Origin: Taxillus chinensis
Taxonomy: Eukaryota; Streptophyta; Magnoliopsida; Santalales; Loranthaceae
Direction of reading: 5' to 3'
NCBI GenBank assembly: GCA_023512835.1
Contig: CM042091.1
Location: 45,656,284-45,720,283 of the forward strand
DNA length: 64,000 bases
In this document: positions 10,501-22,721 of the stretch, piece by piece
Layout of the letters: each line of letters opens with the position of its first letter
Numbering within the stretch: position 1 is the first letter of the stretch
Program-made: the position numbers and the translations under genes
The notes under the pieces: generated by a model
Database searches by the model: none
Seen by the model: only the letters and a program-made list of their open reading frames with translations
Told to the model about the DNA's origin: nothing

Positions 10501-12045
10501 GCTGTGTCTTGACGACTCCTACCTCCTCCGCCACTCACTGAGTCACTGTGCACAGTCCACCACAACTACCAGTTCTGGCCTGGGCCGTTTGTTTTCGGCC
10601 GCGTGTCCGTCTGAATTATGGCGAATCATGGCTTTTGGGCCGCGCAGCCTCTCCATAATTACAGGGATATTTTATGTGGTGATGGGGGTAGCGTGGCGGA
10701 CTGGGGGGAGGCCGTAAAACTACGCCAACGTGGACCGTTTGAGGGTCCATGTTGGAGCGATAATCACGTGACGCCAACACCCTCTCATCAATCAAACATG
10801 TTGACGCGGCTCCACCCGGAATTGTGGGGTGATCAAGGTATGTGGTATAGAATTGTAGGCAGGCTTGCCATATTATATGCTTTTTAATTGATCCAATAAT
10901 CTCCAGGAAATGGATCGAAAGGCTGTCTGTGGTGATCAAGTTGTGGTATGGTAATGGAATTGTAGGTGCTAGGTAGGCTTTCGGGGTGTGCTTCCATAAT
11001 CCATATCATATATTTTTGAACAATTTCTTCCATAATAACTTGTTTATATTTATTTGTTAATAAATATGATTCACAGACATAAGCCCGGTGTTTGTTAACT
11101 GCTCTAAAATAATTATATATGAAAGTGTTTGTTAACAAATTAATTATTATATATAATTTATTTTTATTAAATATAAATGCATATTTTTTAACATATAACA
11201 TTAAATTGGTGAATTTTTAAATTCTATAATTAATCTATTAACGGTTTGTTCTTGAATAACTATCAATAATAAATAAACTTTATAAAAACATTCCTGAAAA
11301 TTCTATAATAGTTTAAGGTTGGTGTTAAATTTTATTTATTATGTTCAATTAACTTACTAGTTTTGTCCTTCATTTCATTTTACTCTTACTCTAAGCTTTG
11401 TTATCTAATAGCTTTGGCATTATATTAGCTATTGCAATCTTCATAATTTGATGAAAATTACAACTTTTTATTACTCTAAAATTTTCTTATCCTTGATCGT
11501 AGGATTCATCAAAATAATAATATAATATGAAAAAGAAATAATAGAGATATGAAGGAAGAAAGAGAAAAGGAAGTGTAAATATCCATGTTTTCGGATGACA
11601 TTGTGAACTAGCTATTATTTTGGATAAAAATATCTTGGGGCTGATGTAGTCATTGATATAAACGTTTTAACTATAGTTGGATCCGATTTAGAGTTTAAAG
11701 ACTTAAAAGGCTATTTTATAAAATTATTGGATTTTTTGAGTTTTAAGATAAATTAATTAAATAAAAAGATAAAAGAAAGCAACAACTGGGTAAGGTTCAA
11801 TCACATATGCTCATCGATCTGTTCTTATGAGAGGAAAATATGAAAGTGAAGGAGATTTGATTCTTGATGATTTGAGTTCGTTCGATTTACAAAAACAACT
11901 ATAAATAGGGGATTTTGCTCTCCTATACAATTATATTATAGTAATCAGGCTTGGGTTTGGTTGAATTTAGAATTTTAGATGAATCCTAAAAATTGGAAAA
12001 AAACATGAAATAGAAATTAATTGGTTGAATTAAGGATTGTAGGAT
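10501..12045. other. Intergenic spacer, no gene seen
   Basis: GC-moderate to about 10870, then strongly AT-rich. No frame with family features and no RNA gene recognised. Confidence 0.5.
10765..10770. promoter_or_regulatory. G-box CACGTG followed by AC
   Basis: CACGTGAC-type element about 540 bp upstream of the B-box start. bZIP factors of the HY5 type bind such sites, and HY5 is a known partner of BBX28-type proteins. A six-base site can occur by chance, so regulation is inferred only. Confidence 0.35.
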
Positions 12046-12690
12046 GTTTAGAACATATTTGGTACCTTTATTCAATTTTTTTTAATACAGAAAACAGGTA
12101 ATGTTTTTTTGATTGGTGACTCTTTTTATTTTTGGTTTTTAAAAACAAATTGTTTTGAAATTCAATAAATAGAAAACACATTTTTGTTGTTTTTGTTTTT
12201 GCTTAAAACATAAATAATTTTCAAACACTACCTCCCCCCCGCACCCGCCCCCCCCCCCCCCAAACGCCAACGATTGTAAGATGCTCTATGAGTATGTTTG
12301 GTACTTGTATTCAAAAATAGTCTTCTGTATTCAGAAATAGTTTTCTATTTTTGAATATAGGAAGTAGGAAAAAAATTTATAGTGATTGTTTTTAATTTTG
12401 GTTTTCAAAAATAAGTTGTTTTCAACTTCAATAAAGAGAAAATATATTTTTTCTATTTTTGTTTTTGCTGAAAATAGAAAACAGTTTTCATGCATCCCAT
12501 GTGATCCCCCCATTAGCCATATCATAATACAATTAAAAAAAAAACATTTTCCAATTTGACAAAAAATAACCCCAAAGAAAAAAGTTAATCCAATTTGCCA
12601 AAAGTTAGTTTTTAAATAAATTTTCTAAAAACAGTTTTGAAAATAATAAACCAAAAATAATAACAAACATCCCCTTATATTATTGATTTT
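12046..12690. mobile_element. Tourist-like MITE, two overlapping copies
   Basis: Two related starts, acatatttggtacctttattc (about 12052) and gtatgtttggtacttgtattc (about 12294), are each followed by tttttggtttt and gaaaacaca-type stretches. The right side ends near aacaaacatcccctta (about 12660-12678), an imperfect inverse of the left end. Poly-C runs at about 12232-12262 lie between the copies. TIR and body resemble Harbinger/Tourist MITEs; the target duplication is not clean. Confidence 0.55.
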
Positions 12691-12839
12691 AGGTTGCTTG
12701 ATTTGATTACGTGATAAATAGCGGTTTAAAATGGACCCAAAATTAATATCAATAAATATCCAAAATTACACAAATAACCTTTTAATGTTCCGAACTCCAA
12801 ATTGGACCAAACTATAGCTAAAATGCTCGTATCACCGAG

Positions 12840-13767
12840 CATGATACCAAAATAAGATCTTCATTACCAAATCAAAATCAAGACTATCTCATAAAACAAC
12901 TCAAACACAAGTCTTTACAAATGGCTACCTAGAAGAGTACTACCCTAAAACCTTTAACACTCCACTATATGCAATGCACAACCCACACATCTATCACTCC
13001 ACATATAAAAGAAATACAATACATGATGGATAGGGTCACTAACCCCAAAAAGCATGGTGTGTCAATGATGTTCTCACATAAATACATGAATCTCTGTCAC
13101 AAAAATAACATCTCAAGTCTTAAACAAACAGTAAATAAAGCTAAGTAAAATGACATAATGGTGCTCTTACCTCTTTTATGGGGTAAACTCCTAACACCTT
13201 CTAGAACTTGTAAAAGAGATATCAAATGTGGGTAAGCAAAGCATATATAACTCAGTAGGTATCAAACCTCACTGGACCAACCTAACATCTCTACCTTTAT
13301 ATGCTTAGTGGATCTATGTGCCAGCGTAGTGAAAAGCATATACAACAAACATCACAATCACAAGTTAGGAAATGAAATTAAATAAAGGTTTTACCAGAAA
13401 TACCCCAAAATACTCATACAGTCTTAAAGTGGACAAAATCAAGTTTTGTGATGTTGTAATTGTGAGATTTGTGTGATACATGATTTGAGTTTCTATCTAA
13501 AGGAGAGGAGTTTCATTAAGTCACTATGATCCATATCATGGTGGAGAAAAATTATTTTAGAAATCAAAACCTTTGTGTTTACCAAAAAGATCCCAAAATA
13601 CTCAAATGAGCCAAAACTGCTTATCTGGGCCTTGAACTCCAAAACAGGCTCAAGTATAGTCAAACTTCTTCATTTTTTTGAGTTTAAACACATACGTATC
13701 TTAACTTATCCCAACTCTCGCTCTAAAATGAGGTCCACTCCTAGGGCCCAGAACACGGGTCCTCACA
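12840..13767 (-). mobile_element. Decayed LTR, same family as the solo LTR at 47299
   Basis: On the minus strand the sequence starts tgtgaggacccgtgttctgg (13767 downward) and continues with blocks also found in the 47299-49170 LTR, including cacatagatccact, gcatata, ggttggtcca and tatgtggagtg. The 3' LTR end is missing, so this is a truncated and diverged copy. Confidence 0.7.
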
Positions 13768-13879
13768 AAAGAAAATCGAAACTAATAATAGGTTAGAGAG
13801 ATTAGAGATTTAGTTAAACATAAAAATGTCTTAAGGTTAATTTCATTTTATCTTTTTCCTTACTTTACTTGAATATATG

Positions 13880-15960
13880 TGTCACGCCCCCAAATTCCAG
13901 GGAACCCGGAACTAGGAACATGACTTCCCCTTGCCCGCACCCGAAAGGTCAATGGGTTGGTGACTAGCACTAATGGAGACTACACTGCAAGTGTTGTCTC
14001 AAATATGCAACCCTGTACAGTCATACATTAAGGGTAATCCTGTACTTTCCATACATCATCATGCATATAATAAGTCAAATAGTCATATAGACATCACATC
14101 ACAAAGAGTATGCAAATACAACTGTCCACGGACCCATGTCCGGGATATCACACAAAACAATACAAAATAGAATACTGTATCATACATCAAAGTAGTGGGC
14201 ATCCTCCTGGAAGAAAGTCCACCACTAGTCTTGGGTCATACCTAAAAAAGGTAAACAACAACTAAGGGTGAGCGACAAGCTTAGTAGGTGACCCCAATAC
14301 TCCACATCATGCAAACATATAAGTCTATACTACATGCTCTGTGTACTCGTGCACTGTGTAGTATGTACAATCATCAGGACTCAGCCTGCAAACAAACATC
14401 ATGACCCAACCTGCCCACACAGGACAGCTTGTCCACGATCCTCCATGAGATCCCAGCTCAGGGCACTCAACCCTACCACAGCGCTATATGCCCGGACATA
14501 GTGTCACACAGGCCTGCCATCGGCGCATATGCCTGCCCCGTCAACCACATAGCATCATCTGTGCTTCACGGTGAGAACCCAACAAGTCATAGAGCCCAAG
14601 CCCCAATTCCTCAAACCAACATACCAACACCAAAATGACATTAAGGTTCACCATACTCCCTTTATAACTGAAGCCAGTCTTCACAAACCGATCATCATTC
14701 CTTGACCAAGGAAGGAGATACCCATAGGAGTTGTTTTCTTGAAATAAAAAGTCCCGGCATTGGGTCTCCATATCATAACTAAGATAATCTGATTTTTGGG
14801 GATTTTTCTGAGATGTCTAATCCCACTTTCCAAAAATTCACTTATACGAAAAACTAGATTTTTTCGAGATTTTACACTAAATCCCAATTTTCACAATTTG
14901 AAGGAGTAAGAATTAATTTTTCTAGTATTTTTCTTTGAATCCAAAAGGGGAGTATTTCGTTATTTACATTGTAACTTAAGTATAATACTTGGTATAGGTT
15001 ACAATGTAAATAGTCCAGCCCAGTGTAGTCCAGTGTTCAGTCATACTGTTGGAGCTGCGACTTGTAGTTGCGGAGCGCGGAACTGTATCGGAGCTGCGAC
15101 TCGTAGCTGCAGAGCGCGAAACTGCAGCGCGCCTCGAAGACTCAAAGTTGGTCTTCGATCTTCAACCTTCGAACTACGAACTTTGATCTTCGACCTTCGT
15201 ACTACGAACTTCGATCTTCGACCTTCGAACTACGAACTTCGACCTTAGGACTACGAGTTTACAGATCTACGAACTACGAGTCTACGACCCTTCGACCCAA
15301 CGACCCTGGATATTCGACCCTTCGACCCAAAACTTCGGATCTTCGTCACTTCGACCTAGTAATTCGCCCAAGGTACTGTTCATCATCGTTTTTGCCTGTT
15401 CTTCGTATAGAATCAACCCAGCAACCCCCAGACGCTCACAAACACATATTTTACACAACAGACTACGATATCTACATCAAAATGCGTATAGAACGCCTCT
15501 AAATCGCACAGATAACAGCAAAAATATGCACCAAATTGCAGATTTCCAGAAATCTAGATCTAAATTCAGATTTCCATGGTTAACTTCTCAACCCTCATGA
15601 AATACACAGTTATACAACTCCAAAATCACATAAACATATATCCACACTGATATAAAGCAGTTCTTAACCACAGATCTTATGCTAAACCATTAGATCTAAC
15701 TCCAAATTGGATTTTCCCCAAAACCAACTTAGGGTTCATGCTCAATCTCATAAATCATGATAAAATCGTGCATACCAAAGATAGAATCAAGACAAAAGGT
15801 TTAAGGACACCTACCTAGAGTGATTCTTTGAGCTCCACGAACCTCAATCGCTCCAAATCTCCAAGACACCAAGCTCTCTCTCAAACGCACAAACATGATA
15901 GTGTAAAAGTGAAAGCTCTTTCTTTTCCTACTATTTATATTTCTGTCAGTCATTGATCAA
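13880..15960 (-). mobile_element. Decayed LTR, same family as the solo LTR at 55818
   Basis: The plus strand starts tgtcacgcccccaaattcc, the inverse of the 3' end of the 55818-58421 LTR (ggaatttgggggcgtgaca). Matching blocks follow in reverse order: the drop-in phrase for tggaagactttcttcc, tgacattaaggttca, and the minisatellite region near 15070-15370. The promoter-like tatttata lies near 15940. I could not find the other LTR terminus or a target duplication. Confidence 0.75.
15070..15370. repeat. Minisatellite of cttcgac/ctacgaac units inside the LTR
   Basis: Degenerate 12-15 bp units alternate cttcgacc, ttcgaactacg and gaactacga. A minisatellite also occupies the same place in the related LTR at about 56640-56800, and a similar type lies at 53770-54010 in another LTR family. 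Confidence 0.75.
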
Positions 15961-18400
15961 TTCAAGCAAGTAAGATAAACACAGATCCAAATATAAATTA
16001 CAACCCTAGAATATACTCAATTGTGTTACAAAATAACATATAACCCTAACTCGAGTGTAGAAAGCCAAGTTGTAGCGTCCCATGCCTCGATCACACTTTG
16101 CTCATTCTCCCTTGGTGGCTTAAGATATATCAATGAAGCATGGCCGTCCAAGCTCTCCTATGCGTGGAGCATCAGTTTAAAGTATCTCTCATTCTAGGCC
16201 CAAGCTCCCTCTCTTTTGTCCAGTATGTTCCCAAATATAGCTAATCTCTTTTGTTCAATACAAAAATATTCTACCTATTTTCTATCTTTCTTTGCATAAA
16301 ATATCCACTGCCATATCTTGGATCGTCAGCCCCACATATCTTTTTTACTAAAATATTCCAACTATGTAGGATTCTCAAAGATTAGGTCGTACCCTGGTTG
16401 ATAGTATGAGTAGATGGCGACGTATCATGTATCGCTTGAAAGACAGGGTATGGCAGTGAACAATTTATCAACATGTACAAGGTGTCAAATTGGATCTCTT
16501 AGCTCCAAACTTTCATATGAAACACATCAATTAATGGCCCTAGAGTTACTTCAAGGTATAACCTAATTCGAGATGAGAGAGCTAGTTCAAGATATAATTC
16601 TCTGCCTTGAAGTATTTATAAGTGTGTATTGAAATTACTTCGAGATGAAAGGTGACTTCGAGATATAATTCTCATATCAAACTCAAACTCAACTCTCCTG
16701 TGTTAGATTACTTTGAGATATCGAAGCGTCACTTTTACTCCTGGATGACGAAGCTTCATCTGGAATTGAACCTCCAACACTTAGGCCAAATTTCATTGTT
16801 TTTGTCCATTTTAGCTCCTGAGTCCCTCTAATTCACACTAATCATCCTTGCACCTATAAATATACTTGCAAACAATACATAAAATTTCAAAAATACTTGC
16901 TTACTTTTGTTAGAGCATTATGTCAAGAAGATAACCAAATAGGTGATAAAATAAAATAATTTATATACAAAACACCATTAACTATTTAGTTAATAGTAGT
17001 ATGGTATAGTTCACTGATATCAATTGGACGATTTAATTGTTTGTTTATTTGGTTTATTAGATAAAATGCATGTCATTAAAGGTATAAGTATAGATTTTAT
17101 TTGGTTTAGTCAGTTTATGGAGTATTTTTAAATCATGTTAAAAACCTATAGTTTGAAAAAATAATAAACTAAAATTAACCAACAAAAGTAAAAAACCATC
17201 AGTTCTCGGTTCAGTGTGGTACATAAGTTTTTGATTTGGTTCATTAGTTTTTGACCACTATTAATAATCAATCAAGAACCACCAAAATAGCAAATGACAT
17301 GCTTATAGCTTTATAACTTGCCTTGGCTAAATACTATTCAAATATATATGGAATCGACATGGGGTGATTTGTCTACCATTAATACTCTCATTTTGTTTAC
17401 TAATACTTATTCAAATAATGCATATCAACACTACCTAAACCCAACTCATTTGATATCTCACCTATTACCACAAATTCGATTGTTTCAGTTACTGAATTGG
17501 CTAAAATGTAAATAAATTGTAATATATCAAATTTTCAAATCTTCAAACCAAATGAACCAAATTAATTTTTGTAATAGTGTATTTTAATATTTTTAGTTTA
17601 GATGGCTTGATTTTTCAGTTTGAATCGATTTATGACCACCATTACATGTTATTGATGTTTTATTCCAATGAAAAAGTACAAAATTACCCTGATATATGAT
17701 TATACATGTCGTGTATGAGACAATACCTATTGTATAGTCATTACACGTGCTAGTTATTAATTCATTGACCATTAGGGTGTAGACATTGAGAGTTATTTAC
17801 TCGATTTTAAGTTTTATGGAACCTAAGGACATGATAGGAAGAGAAATGAAAAATAAAATATTAAAATAAAATTTGATGAATGTATATAATTTTTAAATTT
17901 GATGAATATCACAAATTTATTATAACTCGTAATTACAAATTTTGACTTTAAAGAATACGAAGTGATTGTATTTACTATATTCATGAAATTACATATTTAA
18001 ATACATGAGGACTAATTAATGGGACATATCGGAATAGTATAAAATTGCCTTTTATAATTTATTTATAGAGAATAAAATAAAAAACTTTGGCTACTACAAT
18101 CTTTCAAATAAACTTTCTATCTTTCAATATTTTTTTTACAAAGTAACACTTTATAAATATTTTCCTCCCGAAAAATGATATTTGCAACCAGCGTTGCGTT
18201 CCGGTTGCATCCCTGGCTGACCTGGCAATTGCCATGTCAACAAAATTACTTAAAACTTAACGCGCAACACACCACATCTGAGATAGAGAGAAAGAGAGCA
18301 GAGGAGGTAGGGAGGGGTATGGAACAGTGCATCTAGACAGGAGAAGGTAGAACACAATATAAAATTTAGATTTAGAGGCGAAAGAGTACGTTTTTTTGAA
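15961..18400. other. AT-rich spacer, no gene seen
   Basis: Mostly unique AT-rich sequence. A tgtagcgtccc phrase at about 16073 looks like an LTR start, but no partner end was found. No coding region supported. Confidence 0.45.
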
Positions 18401-18840
18401 ATTCGAAAGCGAAAAACCCCTTATGGGAGTCTGGGTGTTATAGCTCTTGTCGATACCTATAAATAAAAAAATGAGCCTAAATCGGTTTATTGTGTATAAA
18501 GTTATGATCGTTTGAAGTTTTCGTCAAAAATTACGGTTGATGGAATCCAGAAACTCATAAATCTGACCATGAGAGAGATAATTGATGCTTGATCGAGGCA
18601 TGCTCGATGCTCAAAATTGGGGCTCGAGCACACCTCGAGTAGGTGACTCAAGCAACATCTTCAAACGCATGTGCTCGAGCCTCTCTCAAGCACACTTCGA
18701 ACAGGGTTCGAGTAAGCCTCGAGCAGAGTGCCTCCGAGCGCATAGCCTTGAGCATATCAAGCATAGCCTTGAGCATATCAAGCATAAGCTTGAGCATATC
18801 AAGCATAGGCTCGAAGAGGGCTTGAGAGAGATTTAGGAAA
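18400..18840. repeat. LTR-like fragment with 21-bp minisatellite
   Basis: The phrase aagttatgatcgtttgaagttttcg is followed by a ctcgag-rich degenerate array and then a clean 21-bp tandem (about 18739-18818). Its units begin agcatatcaagcata at 18751, 18772 and 18793. The layout resembles the minisatellite-bearing LTRs elsewhere in the window. The overlapping open frames (HSLEHIK repeats) come from the 21-bp period. Confidence 0.65.
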
Positions 18841-19560
18841 TGCAAAAATGCCGCAATGTAGGCTCTACCTATCTTAGTTTTCCTGCCCCGAAATGCTGCC
18901 ACCGACGGTGGTCTTCGAACCGCGCTTCTGTTACTTAAGCGCTGGACGACTCCAAGCCGAATGATCGGGCAGTCGACTCCCTTCTGATCTTGACGACGCC
19001 TCAGCCTAGACCTCACGCCTCCATTGCCCATCGACGCCATCTCTGCTAAGAGTCACGCGGCTACCTTTTGGCCTTTCCGGCCCAGGCAAAGCCCCTTTAT
19101 TTGCTTATCTGCCTTTCTGTGTGTTTATTGTAGTGGTATTGCGTTTGGAGAGAGAGAGATGTCGAAGACGCTGCTGGTACAGCCTATAGGGCACAAACGG
19201 CAAACAAACGTCGTCTCTGTACCCTGAATAGCAGGATTCACACTTACGCTGTCAACAACATTTGATCCTCAGACCTCAAACTCGCGAGCAACGATGGCCC
19301 AAATTGGGAAGCAGGTGCTTGGCACCGGATGGAACATCGCCAGATCCGTGGAGCTAAGCCTCATTGGTGTTCAGCTAACCACCACCCACCCTCTCGCCAG
19401 CGCCTCGCCGCCGTAGTTGGAGACCGTCGTCCCCGGTACGTTAGATTCAAGAGGTCTGTTGGTTTTGGGTCTCATAAATTCAAACCAAAAAGATGGAGAA
19501 TTCATCTCTGTTTGATTTATACTTTGAGTACTTAGGTTGAGATGGGTAACCCGCGGGGAC
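18841..19560. other. GC-richer island with divergent unrecognised short frames
   Basis: Two short frames start back to back. The minus-strand one begins at 19040 (MASMGNGGVRSRLRRRQDQ) and runs into the minisatellite. The plus-strand one begins at 19294 (MAQIGKQVLGTGWNIARSVE) and stops within about 40 codons. They could be first exons around a shared promoter or gene fragments. I recognise neither. Confidence 0.3.
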
Positions 19561-21180
19561 TTCAATATTATGTTTATTTTTTACTTGTTGCAGCTATTTT
19601 TTTGTTTAAATTTGCATTATGGGGTGCTATGTCGTGTGGCCAGTTAGTTTTTTTTCTTTTCTGTATTTGCAATTGGGCATGCACATTTGTTTGCTATGGC
19701 AGCATTTGTTGACTATCAACATGAGTTTGTTACTTATACTGAACTTTCACAATTGGAGAAGTGATAGCTGCATTGTTTTTGTTTTTTAGCCATCTGAAGC
19801 TAAATGAGTACTTTCATGAATGTACATGTACCGGCAGTGTATGCAAGTTCTATCCGTGTACTTTTAAAACTGTTTTTGGGTTATGATATTTTGTTATTTC
19901 CAGTGGTTATGTGGCTTATGCTTGCTTAATCAAGAGTCTGAATCTTAAATTTGTATGCCATTTCACATTAATATGCTTTGTGGTTTGTTCTTATTTGACA
20001 TATTAGTGACACAATTTACGGTGTTAGAATTGGGGCTAGGACCAGGTCTGTCTGCATGTCACGATATTGTCTGTTTTGAGTTTGACATATCGATTTTCAT
20101 GGCTTTAAAACGCATTGCGACATATAAAACTTTCTTTCTTCTTATGTATGTATTAACTTTCTTTTCTACTAGCGATGTATGCCCTCATTTTGTCACATAT
20201 CAACTTCATACCATAGGCTAGAGATATTTAAGGTCTTCTTGTTTCTTACATGTGCCTCTCTTTTTTTTTTCTTCCCTTGAACGATATAGGACAAACATCC
20301 TAACAGACACTGTTTTGGTAATCCTTGTGAGGAACAAGCATGTACCATATTCTTTCTGTGGATTAGAGAATGAGGCAATTATAGATATTGCTTATTCGGG
20401 GAGAGAACATTACACATTTTAGTTCTTCACAACTTTTTAGGGGAAGCTGGTATGTTTATAAGCGCATGTTTAATCTCTAGCATGTTCAAACTAGGAAAAA
20501 CATAAGAGCATAAGCTAAGATAACTATGAAAAGGCTTTGAAGCAAATCTGGCCAGGGTTGGGATGAGTTAAGAAATGAGGCAACACGAAAATTTAGCGTG
20601 GCTTTTGGACCACTGCTGTTATAATGGAAGACAAGCAAAGATAATGTAAACGCAAATAAAAAAACACAAAACATGGTTCATTAACAATTTATTAGTTGTG
20701 CCCATGGATAGAGGAGAGAAAAACTTTAATGATTTTAGAAGATTACAAATTACAAAAATAAATCCATCATTCTCATAACGACGGCCTAAAGAGTATATAT
20801 ATAGTCTCTCTAGGTTACAAAGGAGTTTCTAATTTTACGTATGATTTTACTCAGCACAACAAACCTCTTGATAAGTATATTACCGAGTAGCGAACACACT
20901 ATTGAGCAGGGCAATATCACCATAACAATATCGAAAGTAGGAAGATATCGAGCTGGATGATATCAAGCCAGGATGATACCAAGAAGGAGATATCGAGCAG
21001 GCTTGTATCGATTCAAGGCAGTTTGATAGCTACCTTCAACATAATGAAAAGATAAATGATCTATGAGTACCTTTCCCGTTTTGGTATGTCTTTTTTTTTT
21101 TTTTTAAAGAACTATAACAAAATTGATCGAATATAATTTTCTCCATTTGGTATATATCCTGCATACCAACCCCTGTTTGC
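19561..21180. other. Spacer, no gene seen
   Basis: T-rich, intron-like sequence to about 20450, then AT-rich sequence with a tatcga/gatatc-rich stretch at 20915-21015. No family features found on either strand. Confidence 0.4.
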
Positions 21181-21189
21181 CATAGTTTC

Positions 21190-21500
21190 TTCTAAAATTT
21201 CAATTCGTCTTATAATCGATTAAAATGTTACTTAAGTGTTGATAAAGATAGAAAAATCCACCCAGAATGCCAATGATGACTTTCAATCGTTTTAGCCCGT
21301 CTAGCAACTTATATTGCTCTTTATCTATAAAAAAACTTTCAATTCATCATATAATCAAGTAAAATATTACTAAAATCTTCATAAAGATAGAAAAATACAC
21401 TGGGTGATGCCAATGATGATTTTCAATCGTTTTAGCTAGTCTAGCAACTTATACTACACTTTATCGGTAATGAAATATAATTTCAAAACTTGAACCAATT
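21190..21500 (-). pseudogene. Decayed, duplicated fragment of receptor-kinase exon 5
   Basis: Two tandem copies (about 21200-21325 and 21337-21470) share tcttataatcga/atcaagtaaaat, ataaagatagaaaaat, ccaatgatga and tttcaatcgttttagc. They match, with deletions, the antisense of kinase exon 5 of the neighbouring gene (23373-23610), which reads atcaagtaaaatatta, gaagataaagaagg and ttaatgatgtgcaatc. The following gaaatataatttcaaaac matches the adjacent intron. The HRDLK stretch is deleted and no frame survives. It marks a fourth, lost member of the receptor-kinase cluster, or a fragment duplicated out of it. Confidence 0.65.
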
Positions 21501-21799
21501 TAAATGTATATATTGTTAGAGTACCCGTTTACAATGTAGGTGAAAAACTGATCAATTAGGCAACACTAGATTGTTCCCTTGAGGAATCATCTTCGTGTTG
21601 ATTTATTAGGGGACCTTTTAAGGTCAGCATATCAGGAAGTTATAACAAGTGTGTTCATTTTATGTTATTTTGTTTTTCTTTTGAAGAGTCCATGCTAAGT
21701 TATAGTTTGAGGCAATATGAACTTTAATTAAAGCATTTGGTTGATGTAGAAAAAGTGAAGAAAATGAAGTCGGTGGAGAAAATGGGTTGATTTTCACTT

Positions 21800-22495
21800 T
21801 TCCCATGTTTGGAAGATGTAGAAAAGGTATAGTGTAGAGAAAAGAGGTGAAAAATGAACAACATAATGGATAATTTTTTTTGACAATAAAAATGGAGTGA
21901 TTTGCTAAGGAAAAGCTACAATATTCCATTTTTGCTAGAGCTATCCTTGTCCAGACCTGAAAATGGGTTCATTTTTGTTTTGATTTACAATTACCGCCGC
22001 TGCCCCTCACCCCCTGCTGCTACATCCCCATCTGTCGCTGCCCCCGCCGCCCTCTCGCCTAGATCTGCAACGCACGTTGTCATCTTCAGCTCCCCTCGCC
22101 CCTCACTGCCGCCCTCTCTCCCAGATCGGTGTCACCATCTTTCGCCGCTTGTTGCCACCACTGTTCCCCCTTGCCACTGTCCCTCTGTTCGTAACGCACA
22201 ACAAGCATAATTTTTTTATTTCAAGATCTCATGTCTCTCTCTCTATGCTCAATTCTAATTTGTTTGAATCCACAAAGAGTCTCTCGATTCATATTTTATC
22301 TTTTCCATATTATTTGATCTAAATAAAAGGATATAATGATTATTTTATTCCATCTGATTTGTTTAATAATTTATTTTTATCTTAATTAAATTTTATAAAA
22401 CATATTTTTCATTCTTTTTTATTTCATATTTTATCTATTTTTCATATCAAATTTTTATCTCTTTTTTTCATCCACTTACCAAACAAAGGGTAAGA
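21800..22495. mobile_element. Possible TIR element with C-rich core
   Basis: The left cccatgtttgg (about 21802) and right ccaaacaaaggg (about 22480-22491) are inverse-like and enclose a CT-rich, proline-codon-like core (about 21990-22200). The arrangement is like the better-supported element at 45514-46187. No clean target duplication was found, so this is tentative. Confidence 0.35.
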
Positions 22496-22721
22496 GAAAC
22501 TATTTGCTCCAAGGGAAAAATCAGTTTAGAATTAAATAATGAAAATCATAACCATCATTAGTTTAGATAGGGCATAGGTTCATACTTCTTAAAATCTTGA
22601 TAATGTCCCACGTCTTTGATATACTTGTAGTCCTTTATTGCTCGTGAAACAGGTGGCACTTCCCCTTTTTGTGCTGAAATTTAGAATAGTACCTCAATCA
22701 CGTACTGCATTTAAAACTATT

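Noticed and set aside
10493..10717. Divergent open frame beside the B-box gene
   Set aside because: Short, no family similarity, and lies in what looks like promoter sequence.
18582..18836. Open frames with HSLEHIK/LSISSIA repeats
   Set aside because: Produced by the 21-bp minisatellite, which is a multiple of three and so keeps frames open.
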